Made by a program: the position numbers and the translations under genes
In this document: in pieces, positions 42,549 through 51,941 of the stretch
How the letters are laid out: each line of letters begins with the position of its first letter
How positions within the stretch are numbered: position 1 is the first letter of the stretch
Notes under the pieces: model-generated
What the model was told of the DNA's origin: nothing
Seen by the model: only the letters and a program-made list of their open reading frames with translations
Database searches by the model: none
Assembly: GCF_017921975.2 (NCBI RefSeq)
Contig: NZ_JAGEMO020000004.1
Location: forward strand, 124,001-188,000
DNA length: 64,000 nt
Direction: 5' to 3'
From: Hymenobacter terricola
GTDB lineage: Bacteria > Bacteroidota > Bacteroidia > Cytophagales > Hymenobacteraceae

Positions 42549-45086
42549 ATGAAAACTTTGTTCACGATTTCAACACCATCTTCCCCCGTCGGCCGCGCAT
42601 TGCGGGGCCTGGCCGTGGTGGCGCTGTTGCTGCCTTTGGGCGCGGCGGCCCAAACCGGCGGCCCTGGCAGCGTAAGCGGCAGTTTGGTAGAAGCCGGCAC
42701 CGGCCAGGCCGTGCCCTTCTCCGACGTGCTGCTGCTGCGCGCCGCCGATTCTACCTTCGTGGCCGTGGCCCAAACCACCGAGCAGGGCACGTTTAAAGCC
42801 GCTGCGCTGCCGCTGGGCACGTATTTGCTGCGGGTGCAGGACCTAAACTACAAGCCCCTGCGTCGCCGCTTCAAGCTGACGGCAGCCACCCCGACGCTGG
42901 AATTTTCCAGCTTAAAAATGACCGCCGCCACGGCCACCAAACTGGGCGAGGTGGTGGTGACCGGCGAGAAAGCCACCGTGGTGGAAGAGCTGGGCAAGCG
43001 CGTGATTAACGTGGAAAAAGACCTGGGCAGCGTGGGCGGCACGGCCGTGAACGTGCTCCAGAACGTGCCTTCGGTGGCCGTGGACGTGAACGGCACGGTG
43101 AGCCTGCGCGGCAGCTCCAACCTTACCATCCTCATCGACGGCAAGCCGGCGGGCGTGAGCAACGGCGGCCCCGGCGGCGGCCAGAGCCTCGACCAGATTC
43201 CGGCTTCGCGCATTGCCCAGGTGGAGGTGATTACCAACCCCTCGGCCAAGTACGACGCTTCGGGCGGCGGCGGGGTTATCAACCTCATTACCAAGAAAAA
43301 CACCAAGCCCGGCACCAACGGGCAGGCCTCCCTCACGCTGGGCACGGCCGATAAATACAACGGCAGCCTGAGCCTGAACCGCAAGGTGGGCAAGGCCAGC
43401 TGGCAGCTGAGCTACAACGGCCGCGACCAGACCTACCGCAGCCACGGCCACAACGAGCAAACCGCCCTGCTGCCCACCGAAACCGGTACTTCTACGGTGC
43501 AAACAGCGCAGGTCGGCACGGGCTCGCAACAGCACGCCAGCCACAACCTGCGCCTCGGCGTGGACCTGGACCTGGGCCACGAGCAAACCCTGAGCCTGGC
43601 CGTGTCGCCCGGCACCGAGACGGAAAACGAAAGCGAGCAGCAAAGCCTGACCCAGCAAACCAACGGCGGCCCCATCAGCCGCATCCTGGGCCTGCAAGAG
43701 CTGAAAGTGAGCGTGAAGCTGCTGGAATACGACGGCAACTACCGCCGCACCTGGGAAAAACACCCCGGCCGCGAGCTCACCGGCAGCTTTGGCGGCGTGG
43801 TGATTGATGCCACGGTGCCCGTGATTCAGCGGCAGACGGCCGAGGTGGGCTCCCTGGCGCAGGCCGGCTGGCGCCAGCAGCTGGGCGTGAACGCCGACAT
43901 CGAGTTTGGCCAAATCGACTACGTGCATCCCTTCGGCGAAGGCAAGGGCCGGCTGGAAATGGGCCTGAAAGGCGAGCGCCAGGGCAACCGGGGCAGCAAC
44001 GGCTTCGGCGTGCAGCGCGATGAAACTCACCCCGACGAGTACCTGGCCGACCCCATGCGCTCGCTCACGTACGACTTTACCCAGGTGGTATCGGCGGGCT
44101 ACGTGACGGTGCAGCGGCCCCTCGGCAAGCACTATAACGCCCAGGCCGGCCTGCGCTCGGAGTATACCAATGGCACCGGCAACGTGCTGGGCGGCAGCGG
44201 CCAGGGTGCTTTCACCCTGAACTACCTGAACTTCTTTCCTTCGGCCACCATCAGCCGGGAGTTTGGCAAGGAAGCCGGCCAAAACCGCTTGCAGCTGAGC
44301 TACGCCCGCCGCCTCGACCGGCCCGACTTTATGCAGCAGCTGCCGCTGCCGGTGTACCAGGACACCCGCAGCTACCGCCTCGGCAACCCCGCGCTGCACG
44401 CCGAATACAGCAACAACATTGAGCTGGGCCACCAATTGACGCTGGGCCAGGCCACCATCACCACCACGGTATTTGCCCGCATCACCACCGACGCCATCCA
44501 GCGCATCCGGGAGGTGGACACCACGGCTACCCGTCTGGCCGGGGCCGGCACCGCCCTCATCACCCGCGAAACCTACCGCAACTCGGGCCGCACCACCAAC
44601 CTGGGCGCCGAATTCAGCCTGAGCCAGCCCCTGGCCAAGTGGTGGCGCATCAACACCAGCGGCTCGGTATACCGCAGCGCAATTGCTACCAACGGCCTCG
44701 GCAATGCCCGCAGCGCCCTGGCCGCCAGTGCCCGCCTCACCAACAACTTCACCGTGCGGCCTACTTTGGACGTGCAGCTCAGCGGCAACATCACCTCCAG
44801 CGTGCTCACGGCCCAGGGCCGGCAATTGGCGCAGGGGCAGGTTGATTTGGCCCTGCGCCAGCGCCTGTTTTCGGACCGCGCCGCCCTCACCCTCCGCGTG
44901 TCGGACCTGCTGAACACCAACCAATACACCCGCATCATCGACACGCCTACGCTGCAAACCACAAGCTACAGCAAGCGCGAAACCCGCGTGGGCTGGCTGG
45001 GCTTCACCTGGTACATCGGGGCCAGCAAGCCAGGCAAGAAGATTGACGCCGTGCCCCAGGGCGGTAACGGCGGGTTCGGCGGCTGA
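42549..45086 (+). CDS. Outer-membrane beta-barrel family protein (TonB-dependent-receptor-like)
   Basis: An 845-residue exported protein. The signal peptide (LAVVALLLPLGAAAQ) is followed by a carboxypeptidase regulatory-like domain (VSGSLVEAGTGQAVPFSDV). Next comes a plug-like domain with VVVTGEKATVVEELGKRVIN, LRGSSNLTILIDGKP and AQVEVITNPSAKYDASGGGG. The long barrel includes YLNFFPSATISREFG and LSYARRLDRPDFMQQL, the hallmark of the OMP_b-brl_3 family. Members lie in the outer membrane; the cargo is unknown. The barrel ends with LGFTWYIGASKPGKK rather than a clean aromatic terminus. Confidence 0.9.
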   Translation: MKTLFTISTPSSPVGRALRGLAVVALLLPLGAAAQTGGPGSVSGSLVEAGTGQAVPFSDVLLLRAADSTFVAVAQTTEQGTFKAAALPLGTYLLRVQDLNYKPLRRRFKLTAATPTLEFSSLKMTAATATKLGEVVVTGEKATVVEELGKRVINVEKDLGSVGGTAVNVLQNVPSVAVDVNGTVSLRGSSNLTILIDGKPAGVSNGGPGGGQSLDQIPASRIAQVEVITNPSAKYDASGGGGVINLITKKNTKPGTNGQASLTLGTADKYNGSLSLNRKVGKASWQLSYNGRDQTYRSHGHNEQTALLPTETGTSTVQTAQVGTGSQQHASHNLRLGVDLDLGHEQTLSLAVSPGTETENESEQQSLTQQTNGGPISRILGLQELKVSVKLLEYDGNYRRTWEKHPGRELTGSFGGVVIDATVPVIQRQTAEVGSLAQAGWRQQLGVNADIEFGQIDYVHPFGEGKGRLEMGLKGERQGNRGSNGFGVQRDETHPDEYLADPMRSLTYDFTQVVSAGYVTVQRPLGKHYNAQAGLRSEYTNGTGNVLGGSGQGAFTLNYLNFFPSATISREFGKEAGQNRLQLSYARRLDRPDFMQQLPLPVYQDTRSYRLGNPALHAEYSNNIELGHQLTLGQATITTTVFARITTDAIQRIREVDTTATRLAGAGTALITRETYRNSGRTTNLGAEFSLSQPLAKWWRINTSGSVYRSAIATNGLGNARSALAASARLTNNFTVRPTLDVQLSGNITSSVLTAQGRQLAQGQVDLALRQRLFSDRAALTLRVSDLLNTNQYTRIIDTPTLQTTSYSKRETRVGWLGFTWYIGASKPGKKIDAVPQGGNGGFGG

Positions 45087-45110
45087 TAGTGGCCAGGCTG
45101 GCCGTAACCG

Positions 45111-45146
45111 GACGGATAAGGCACGGCATGCCGTTCTTTATCCGTC
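45111..45146. terminator. Hairpin after the receptor gene
   Basis: GACGGATAA (45111-45119) pairs with TTATCCGTC (45138-45146), with an inner CGGCATGCCG palindrome. It lacks a T-run, so it is a weak or factor-assisted terminator or an mRNA-stabilising hairpin. Confidence 0.5.
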
Positions 45147-45195
45147 GGCGCCAACCCGCCGCCTGATAACCCTTTCAAACTTCCCTCCGGACAGC

Positions 45196-45945
45196 ATGAG
45201 CCCCAACAACAAAATGGCCCGGATTGCCGGCCTCCTGTATCTGGTTGTCATCGCTACCGGACTGTTTGCCGAGGTATTTGTGCGGCAGGCGCTGGCGGTG
45301 CACGGCAATGCCCTGGCCACCTTCCACAACATCCAGCACTCGGAAATGCTGTACCGGGCGGGGTTTGTGGCCGACCTCTGCAACTTCGCGGTGGGGCTGC
45401 CGGGGGTGCTCATCATGTACGTACTGCTGAAGCCGTTTGGCAAATACCTGGCCCGGCTGGCCATGTTCTTCGTGCTGGTGCAGACGGCCGTGACTGCCGC
45501 CAATTTGTTGAACCAGCTGTCGCCGCTGCTGTGGAGCGGCACCGACCAGGTCCGGACCGTTTTTTCTCCGGCCCAGCTGGCAGCGCTCGCCGCGCATTCG
45601 CTCAACATGCAGGAGCTGGGCTACGGCATCGGGCTGTTCTTTTTCGCTTTCTATTGCATCATCATTGGCCACCTGCTTTTCCGGTCGGGGCTGGTGCCCC
45701 GGGTTTTTGGCGTCCTCTACGCGCTGGCCGGCTTCAGTTACCTGGCCAACTCGCTGGTGTTGTTTCTGTCGCGGCATTTTGCCAACCCCTGGTTTCCTTA
45801 TTTTGCCGGGGTTTCCTTTCTCGGCGAGCTGGCACTGTGCCTGTGGTTCATCATCAAGGGAGTGCGGGACAAACCAGCCCCCGGCGAAACCATTCCCCAA
45901 AGCCCGGCCGCCGGCCCGGCCCTGCTGACGCAACCGGCCCGCTAA
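45196..45945 (+). CDS. DUF4386 family membrane protein
   Basis: A 249-residue protein with about six membrane segments: MARIAGLLYLVVIATGLFAE, AVGLPGVLIMYVLL, FFVLVQTAVTAANLL, LFFFAFYCIIIGHLLF, VFGVLYALAGFSYLANSL and FLGELALCLWFII. ARIAGLLYLVVIATGLFAEVFVR is the family's typical opening. The role is unknown. ATG 45196 (MSPNNKMARIAG) was chosen; the longer frame starts inside the receptor gene. It sits between the receptor and a secreted peptidase on the same strand. Confidence 0.82.
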   Translation: MSPNNKMARIAGLLYLVVIATGLFAEVFVRQALAVHGNALATFHNIQHSEMLYRAGFVADLCNFAVGLPGVLIMYVLLKPFGKYLARLAMFFVLVQTAVTAANLLNQLSPLLWSGTDQVRTVFSPAQLAALAAHSLNMQELGYGIGLFFFAFYCIIIGHLLFRSGLVPRVFGVLYALAGFSYLANSLVLFLSRHFANPWFPYFAGVSFLGELALCLWFIIKGVRDKPAPGETIPQSPAAGPALLTQPAR

Positions 45946-46018
45946 CCGGCCTCCAATCGCTACTTTAGCGCCTTCTGCTACGCCGCTCCCCCTTTCTTTT
46001 TTTCACTGTTCTGCTTTC

Positions 46019-47965
46019 ATGAAAACTCCGTTGTACCTGACCCTGGCCGGCTTGCTCACGGTCGGCCCGCTGGCCGCGCAGCCCGGCAAAGTCAAAATCA
46101 AGACCAAGCCCGGCCGTACGGAAGCAACTGCTCCGAACGCCCCCGCCCCAGCCGCCACGCCCACCGACTGGTCGCTGCCCTACGCCGCCACCATCACGCC
46201 CGCCGGCCTCAAAGCCGACCTCGACGTGTTGGCCTCCGATGCCTACGAGGGCCGCGAAACCGGCAAGAAAGGCCAGAAAATGGCCGCCGACTACCTCGCC
46301 AAAGCCTTCGCGGCCGACGGCCTGGCCGGCCCCGTGGCGGGCTCCGACAACCCCTACATCCAGCACTTCGGCATGAAGCGCACCAGCCTCGACCTGCCGG
46401 CCAGCACCGTGAAAGTGGGCGGACAGACCTTCCAGGGCAAGCGCGATTTCTACGCGGCCCTGACCGAAGCCTTCGCTGCGCCCACGCCGCTGCAACCGGT
46501 GTTTGTGGGCTACGGCATTAAGGAAGAGAAGTACTCCGATTTCGCTACCGCCGCCGATTACAAGGGCAAAGACATCATTCTGCTGGCCGGCGAGCCCCTC
46601 ACGGCCCAGGGAAAATCCCTGCTCGGCCCCGATGGCAAGCCCAGCCCCTACGCCCCCACCACGCTGGAAGGCCTGGGGGCCCGGCGGCGGTCCATTTTCC
46701 CGCTGGGCGCGCGCTCCATCACGGTGGTAATGCCCACCGCCGCCGCCTTTGCGGCAGTTCCCAAGGGCTACGACCAGCTGGTTGGGCACGAAGAGCTGGC
46801 TTTTGACGGCGAAAAGGAGAAAAAGGGCGGGTTTAACATCTTCGTGGCCTCGCCCGAAATGGGGGCCAGGCTGCTGGGCACCACCCCGGCCGGCCTCGAC
46901 AAATACCGCCAGGCCGTGGCCAAGGCCGGCAAGCCGGTGGCCGCGCCCTTCAAACCAGCCGCCGCTACGGCGCAGGCCAGCCTGCATTCGGAGCCCTTCA
47001 CCACCGAAAACGTGCTGGGCTACCTCGAAGGCGGCGACAAGAAGGATGAAGTAATCGTGGTATCTGCCCACTACGACCACCTCGGCATCAAGGACGGCGT
47101 GGTGTTCAACGGGGCCGACGACGACGGCTCGGGCACGGTGAGCGTGCTGGCCATGGCCCGCGCCTTCACCCAGGCCAAAAAAGAGGGCCACGGCCCGCGC
47201 CGCAGCCTGCTCTTCCTGGCCAATACCGGCGAGGAAGAAGGCCTGCTCGGCTCGCAGTACTACACCGACCATCCCATATTCCCCCTGGCCAGCACCGTGA
47301 CGGACCTCAACATCGACATGGTGGGCCGCGTGGACAGCTTGCACCAGGGCAAGGGCGACTACGTGTACCTGGTGGGTGCCGACCGCCTCTCGACCGAGCT
47401 CAATACCCTGAGCGAAGCCACCAACCAGCAGTACAACCCGGTGGCCCTCGACTACAAATACAACGACCCGGCCGACCCCGAGCAGATTTACTACCGCTCC
47501 GACCACTACAACTTCGCCAAGCACAACGTCCCGATTATCTTCTACACCAGCGGCCTGCACCCGCAGTACCACAAGGCCACCGACGACGTGGCCCTGATTG
47601 ACTTCCCGGCCATGGCCCGCCGCGACCAGCTCATCTTCCACACGGCCTGGGCCCTGGCCGAGCGCGACACCCGCGTGGCCCTGAAACCGGAGTTTCTGAC
47701 CACCGGCTTCACCCCCGCCCCCGCCGACCTCGACCGCTACGTGGGCACCTACGCCAGCCCCCAGATTCCCCTGAAAATCACCTTCACCCGCGAGGGCAGC
47801 ACCCTCAAGTCCCAGGCCACCGGCCAGCCCGCCTTCGCGCTGGAACCCGTGAGCAAAGACGTGTTCAAATTCGACCAGGCCGGCATCCGCGTCGAGTTCG
47901 ACCCGGCCCAGCCCCTGTTCAAGCTGAAGCAGGGCGGCGGCGAATTTGAATTCAAGAAAGAGTAA
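46019..47965 (+). CDS. Secreted M28 family zinc metallopeptidase
   Basis: A 648-residue exported aminopeptidase-like protein. The signal peptide is YLTLAGLLTVGPLAAQ. A PA-like insert (about 140-300) precedes the catalytic core. VVSAHYDHLGI and GADDDGSGT supply His and Asp zinc ligands, NTGEEEGLLGS the catalytic and bridging Glu, LNIDMVGRVD another Asp, and GLHPQYHKATDD the last His. A C-terminal beta domain (LDRYVGTYASPQIPLKI) resembles DUF3471. It probably degrades peptides in the periplasm or outside the cell. Confidence 0.9.
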   Translation: MKTPLYLTLAGLLTVGPLAAQPGKVKIKTKPGRTEATAPNAPAPAATPTDWSLPYAATITPAGLKADLDVLASDAYEGRETGKKGQKMAADYLAKAFAADGLAGPVAGSDNPYIQHFGMKRTSLDLPASTVKVGGQTFQGKRDFYAALTEAFAAPTPLQPVFVGYGIKEEKYSDFATAADYKGKDIILLAGEPLTAQGKSLLGPDGKPSPYAPTTLEGLGARRRSIFPLGARSITVVMPTAAAFAAVPKGYDQLVGHEELAFDGEKEKKGGFNIFVASPEMGARLLGTTPAGLDKYRQAVAKAGKPVAAPFKPAAATAQASLHSEPFTTENVLGYLEGGDKKDEVIVVSAHYDHLGIKDGVVFNGADDDGSGTVSVLAMARAFTQAKKEGHGPRRSLLFLANTGEEEGLLGSQYYTDHPIFPLASTVTDLNIDMVGRVDSLHQGKGDYVYLVGADRLSTELNTLSEATNQQYNPVALDYKYNDPADPEQIYYRSDHYNFAKHNVPIIFYTSGLHPQYHKATDDVALIDFPAMARRDQLIFHTAWALAERDTRVALKPEFLTTGFTPAPADLDRYVGTYASPQIPLKITFTREGSTLKSQATGQPAFALEPVSKDVFKFDQAGIRVEFDPAQPLFKLKQGGGEFEFKKE

Positions 47966-47996
47966 TTCCTGATACCTGCCTTTTTTCTGCGAAAAG

Positions 47997-48036
47997 CCCC
48001 GTCGTCGGTTCGTCCGGCGGCGGGGTTTATTTTTTG
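47997..48036 (+). terminator. Terminator of the M28 peptidase gene
   Basis: CCCCGTCGTCGG pairs with CCGGCGGCGGGG (two G-U pairs) and is followed by a T-rich run including TTTATTTTTT. Confidence 0.85.
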
Positions 48037-48373
48037 GTGTGGATTTTCCGGCTCGCCCGGCGGGCGGCTTATTCCTACAAGGAGCTGGACGCCCTTAAAA
48101 ACCAGCTCGAAGCCGCCGAAACGCTGCTGGCCAAGAAATCAAGCGCCATTCTAAGTTATTAGTCATTAGCGGGCAGTTGTTCGTGGCTTTATAAGCGTTT
48201 GACTGACAACAAACAACCAGCAACCAACACCCCGTTTACTTCTGAATAACTACTTGATTGGCGTGGGCCGGAAATTCACCAAAGACAGCGACCAGTACGA
48301 ACAAGTGGGTGGCGTGCGCGAGAGCGAGCGCCAGAAGTCGGGCCCCAAAGCCAAAGCTGCGTCTAAGCCGTAA
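48037..48373 (+). pseudogene. Small hypothetical gene interrupted by a repeat-like insert
   Basis: Two fragments belong together. The first encodes AYSYKELDALKNQLEAAETL, then LAKK, and stops at 48162. The second, in another frame from about 48245, encodes NNYLIGVGRKFTKDSDQYEQ, VGGVRESERQKSGPK and stops at 48373. I recall Bacteroidota small helical proteins in which an EAAETLLAK-type helix runs directly into NNYLIGVGRKFTKDS. Between them lie about 95 non-coding bases with GTTGTT and ACAACAAACAACC, resembling the inverted repeat at 4959-5046. The only start is a GTG at 48037, right after the terminator, so the N-terminus may be missing. Confidence 0.5.
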
Positions 48374-48393
48374 GCACGCCCTTCGCAGCATTG

Positions 48394-48429
48394 AAAGCCG
48401 CTTTCCTCGATTGAGGGAAGCGGCTTTTT
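48394..48429 (+). terminator. Terminator upstream of hisS
   Basis: A 15-bp stem (48394-48408 with 48413-48427, one G-U pair), 4-nt loop and T-run. It closes the transcript of the broken gene and isolates hisS. Confidence 0.85.
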
Positions 48430-48431
48430 CG

Positions 48432-48466
48432 TTTGGCGGTTGTCGTGTAGCGCGCCGTTACCTTTG
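48432..48466 (+). promoter_or_regulatory. hisS promoter
   Basis: TACCTTTG (48459-48466) matches TAnnTTTG. TTTG at 48432 lies 23 nt upstream and a TTG at 48440 lies 16 nt upstream; either could be the -33 element. The hisS ATG is only 7 nt after the -7 box, implying a very short or absent leader. Confidence 0.5.
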
Positions 48467-48473
48467 CCCCGTT

Positions 48474-49895
48474 ATGCAAAAACCGAGTATTCCGAAAGGC
48501 ACCCGCGACTTTGGGCCGGCCCAGGTGGCGCGCCGCCAGCACATTTTCAATGTCATCCGCCGCACGTTCGAGTCGTTTGGCTTCGCGCCGCTCGAAACGC
48601 CGACGCTGGAAAACCTGTCCGTCCTCACCGGCAAGTACGGCGACGAGGGCGACCAGCTCCTGTTTAAAGTCCTGAACTCCGGCGATTTCGCCAAGGACGT
48701 CACGGCTTTCGATTTAGAAACCGGCTCGAAAGCCCTGCTGCCCAAAATTGCCGAAAAAGGCCTGCGCTACGACCTCACCGTGCCTTTTGCCCGCTACGTG
48801 GCCATGAATCGGGGCACCCTCACCTTCCCCTTCAAGCGCTACCAGATGCAGCCCGTGTGGCGCGGCGACCGGCCAGCCCGAGGACGCTACCGCGAGTTTT
48901 ACCAGTGCGACGCCGACGTGGTGGGCACCGACTCGCTGCTCTGCGAAGCCGAAATCGTGCTGATGACGGCCCAGGTGCTGAACGGGCTGGGGCTGGATGA
49001 TTTCACCATAAAAATCAACCACCGGGGCGTGCTGCGCAACATCTACCAGGCGCTGGGCAGCGAGGGCAACGAGACGGGTTTGTTCGTGGCCATTGATAAG
49101 CTCGATAAAATTGGGCGCGATGGCGTGACCAAAGAGCTGCTGGAACGTGGCTTTTCGGAGCCCACGATTGAGACGCTGTTTGCGCTGCTGAGCGTGGCGG
49201 GCAGCTACGAAGAGAAGCTGCAGCGGCTGATGGCGGGCTTCGTCACGGCCGGCGTGGAGCCGGACGGGGTGCGCCCCGGCGACGAAGAATCGGACGAGGC
49301 GATGGCCAACTACCGGGGCCTGACGGAACTGGCCGAGGTGCTGGACTTGCTCACCGCCTCCGGCTTCCGGCAGTTCGACCGGCTCGAATTCGACCCCACC
49401 CTGGCGCGGGGCCTCTCCTACTACACGGGCTGCATTTTCGAAGTAAAAATCAACAACGTGCAGATGGGCAGCGTGAGCGGCGGCGGGCGCTACGACAACC
49501 TCACCGGCTCGTTTGGGCTGCCGGGCGTGTCGGGCGTGGGCTTCTCGTTTGGCGTCGACCGCCTGTACGACTGCCTGGAGGCGCTGGATTTGTTCACCGT
49601 AACGGCCGAAACCCCCACCCGCTGCCTCATCACGCACTTCGACGTGGCCAGCGGCCGGGCCGCGCTGCCGCTGCTGGCACAATTGCGGGCGGCCGGCATC
49701 CCCAGCGAGTTGTACCCCGATGCCAGCAAGCTGCAAAAGCAGTTCAAGTACGCCGACGCCAAGGGCATTCCCCTGGTAATCGTCCTCGGCCCGGAGGAGA
49801 TTGCGGCCGGCGTGGCCAAAATCAAAATCATGGCCTCGGGCGTGGAGCAGGTGTTGCCGCTGGGTGAAGTGGTGGCCGCCCTCACGGTAGAGTAG
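48474..49895 (+). CDS. hisS: Histidine--tRNA ligase
   Basis: A 473-residue class II aminoacyl-tRNA synthetase. KGTRDFGPAQVARR is the N-terminal motif, motif 2 is KRYQMQPVWRGDRPARGRYREFYQCD, and the histidine-specific motifs are LARGLSYYTGCIFE (His A) and SGGGRYDNL (His B). Motif 3 is GVGFSFGVDRL. The C-terminal anticodon-binding domain runs from CLITHFDVA to the end. It charges tRNA-His. The ATG at 48474 fits the family start; the longer upstream frame crosses a terminator. Confidence 0.96.
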   Translation: MQKPSIPKGTRDFGPAQVARRQHIFNVIRRTFESFGFAPLETPTLENLSVLTGKYGDEGDQLLFKVLNSGDFAKDVTAFDLETGSKALLPKIAEKGLRYDLTVPFARYVAMNRGTLTFPFKRYQMQPVWRGDRPARGRYREFYQCDADVVGTDSLLCEAEIVLMTAQVLNGLGLDDFTIKINHRGVLRNIYQALGSEGNETGLFVAIDKLDKIGRDGVTKELLERGFSEPTIETLFALLSVAGSYEEKLQRLMAGFVTAGVEPDGVRPGDEESDEAMANYRGLTELAEVLDLLTASGFRQFDRLEFDPTLARGLSYYTGCIFEVKINNVQMGSVSGGGRYDNLTGSFGLPGVSGVGFSFGVDRLYDCLEALDLFTVTAETPTRCLITHFDVASGRAALPLLAQLRAAGIPSELYPDASKLQKQFKYADAKGIPLVIVLGPEEIAAGVAKIKIMASGVEQVLPLGEVVAALTVE

Positions 49896-49902
49896 CCACG
49901 AG

Positions 49903-49961
49903 GCAGCACCACGGGCCGCAGTTACGCGCTGCGCGCAAAACTGCGGCCCGTGATGCTACTG
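49903..49961. terminator. Hairpin between convergent hisS and the type IX protein gene
   Basis: A perfect 14-bp stem (49910-49923 with 49939-49952) with extended weaker pairing outside. It lacks a T-run but lies exactly between convergent genes, so it probably acts as a bidirectional transcription or RNA end. Confidence 0.6.
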
Positions 49962-51660
49962 CACTACCACGCGGCGGCTCACTTCCTGCCCGGCCAGCGT
50001 GCCGCGCAGCACATACAGCCCCGCCGGCAGCCCGCGCAATGATAGCGCCGCAGCCGGCCCGGCCTCGGCATAAGCGCGCACCGGCCGGCCCAGCGCATCG
50101 TACAGCCGCAGCTGCCTGGCGGTAGCACCCAGCGGCAAGCGTACCCGCAGCTCACTCGTGGCGGGATTGGGAAAAACGTCGAAACCGGCGGCCTCGGCGG
50201 CCCTTTCGGTGCTGAGCAGGGTGCCGGCGTTCTGCATCCGGCCCGCGCAGACGTCCTGCCCCGTGGGGGCGGCCCCGGCCGAAGCCCAGAAGAACTGCAC
50301 CGAACCATTGGGCTGGGTTACGGGCGCGGAATCGACGCTGGCGAGGCGGTCGGGGTCCACGGTGTGGAGGGCCACGCCATTGACGGGGAAGGCCAGCGTG
50401 GCATCGGGACGGATTTTCTGGGCCCGCAGGCCGGTGCCGGCACTGTAGGTGGTGACGTAGAAGGCCATCACGGAGCCGTTGTCGGAGGCGGCCAGCCTGG
50501 GGTAAGGCGTAAATGCCGGCAGGTTGTTGACCAGTACGCCGGTGGCGGGCCAGGCCAGGGTCCCGGCGGCATCTACTTTCTGCATGTATTGGAACGCGTT
50601 GCTGGCCGGCGGGATATCATCGTTCCACACCACCCAAAGGGCATTATTGTACCACAGGGCATCGGGCAGGGACTGAAACGAAAGATTGGTGGTCAGACTG
50701 ACGTAGCCTGGAGCGGCCCAGCCAGGCGTGCCGGTGGGCAGCACTTTCGACACCAGCGGGTCGCCCGCGTTGGACGTCCACACCACGTAGAGGTTGCCGG
50801 CCGGGTCACGCACCAGGTGCCAGTCGGAGCCCCGGCCGGAGGCCCCGCCCGCCGAAATGGTGGTAAACGCGCCCCAGGCAGTGCCTTGCAGCGTGAAATG
50901 CTGCGCATAGATGGGCGAACCAAACCCGCCGGCGCTGGCCACCATGTAAAACCCGTTGCCACCATCGCTGATGGTGCGGTAGTAATCGGAAGGAAAAATC
51001 CCGACCGGGGCCACGTACACCTGCTGGAGATTCATCGGCCAGCGCCGCACCCCATTCGCATTCACCCGGTTGAAGGTGAAGCGTGCCCCGCCCCCGTTCA
51101 CGCTCAGCGCGTGGGTGACGGTGGCGCCCGAGTCGTTGGGCATCACGTTCAGCGCATCTTCCGATTCGTAGATAATGGCCGGCCGGCTGTAGGCCGCAAT
51201 GAGCGTGGGCGTGCTCCACTGGGCGGTGCCGGCCGCATCGTAGAACTGGCAGCGCACCGAGTCGCCGCCGATGCCGAACGCGCCCTGCACCCAGGCCAGC
51301 AGCAGGCCGCCGCGCCAGGGCACGGCCTTTCCCGAAAATGTCGCGGCCCCGGGTCTGGACCAGGCGCAGGCCGTTGGCGGCCAGCAGCGGCACCCCGGCG
51401 GCGTTCAGGTGCTGCACGTAGAGGCCGGTGCCCGCGCCGGAGTTGTTGCCGGCGCGCTTGTCAATCCAGGCGATGTAGGAGCCGCCCGCGCCGTCGGCAA
51501 AGGCCTGCACGCCGAACTGGTTGCCCGCCGCATTGCACACGAACACGGTTTGGCTGGCCACGGTTGAAAACTGGGCGCGGGCCGGGCTTGCCAGCAACGC
51601 CAGCAGCAAGAAAAAACCACTCAGCTTACTTGCCGATAACAATGCGAAAGGATGTTTCAT
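49956..51660 (-). pseudogene. Secreted type IX sorting-domain protein, frameshifted near 51330
   Basis: The first frame (from ATG 51660) gives a signal peptide (FFLLLALLASPARAQ) and residues up to TRGRDIFGK. The second frame takes over with AVPWRGGLLLAWVQGAFG and runs to the C-terminal type IX sorting domain (FDVFPNPATSELRVRLPL, LYDALGRPVRAY, GLPAGLYVLRGTL). Removing one base in the minus-strand run TTTTCGGGAAAGG (about 51328-51338) joins them as DIFGKAVPWRGG. Apart from this the protein, about 567 residues, looks complete. It may be a real frameshift or a homopolymer error. The propeller-like body is unassigned. Confidence 0.8.
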
Positions 51661-51749
51661 GGCAAGCTCAGGTTGAAAAGGGAGGAATGGGAAGCCGGAA
51701 TTCGGAATTCGGCCGCGTCATGGCAGCATCACACTGACAGCAGCCCAGT

Positions 51750-51778
51750 TAAATAATATATTATAAATATATTATTTA
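51750..51778. repeat. AT-only palindrome upstream of the type IX protein gene
   Basis: AATAATATATT and AATATATTATT form perfect 11-bp arms around ATA, extendable to 13 bp. It stands out in GC-rich DNA and lies about 90 bp upstream of the gene at 51660. It may be an operator or an easily melted promoter region. Confidence 0.55.
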
Positions 51779-51799
51779 TTACAGTTTCGGGGGCGGTGT

Positions 51800-51880
51800 G
51801 CAGCAGCGCGGACTTTGTGGTCCGCGTCCCAGAACGAGCTAGTGGCGCGGGAACGCGGACTACAAAGTCCGCGCTACTGC
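51800..51880. repeat. Dispersed inverted repeat, GCGGACTTTG family (full copy)
   Basis: Two arms of about 31 nt (51800-51830 and 51849-51880) are near-perfect inverted copies, and each contains its own GCGGACT...AGTCCGC hairpin. The right arm is almost identical to the single arm at 6721-6752. This is the best-preserved member of the family in the window. Confidence 0.85.
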
Positions 51881-51941
51881 CTGGGGCGTACAATGATGCC
51901 GAAACTGCTCTGATAGAGCGCGGCCTAATTCCAACTAGCCA

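Noticed and set aside
42912..44957. 681-codon open frame antisense to the receptor gene
   Set aside because: A composition artefact; the plus-strand receptor has clear domains.
45965..47641. 558-codon open frame antisense to the M28 peptidase
   Set aside because: No recognisable motifs, and the peptidase on the other strand has all zinc ligands.
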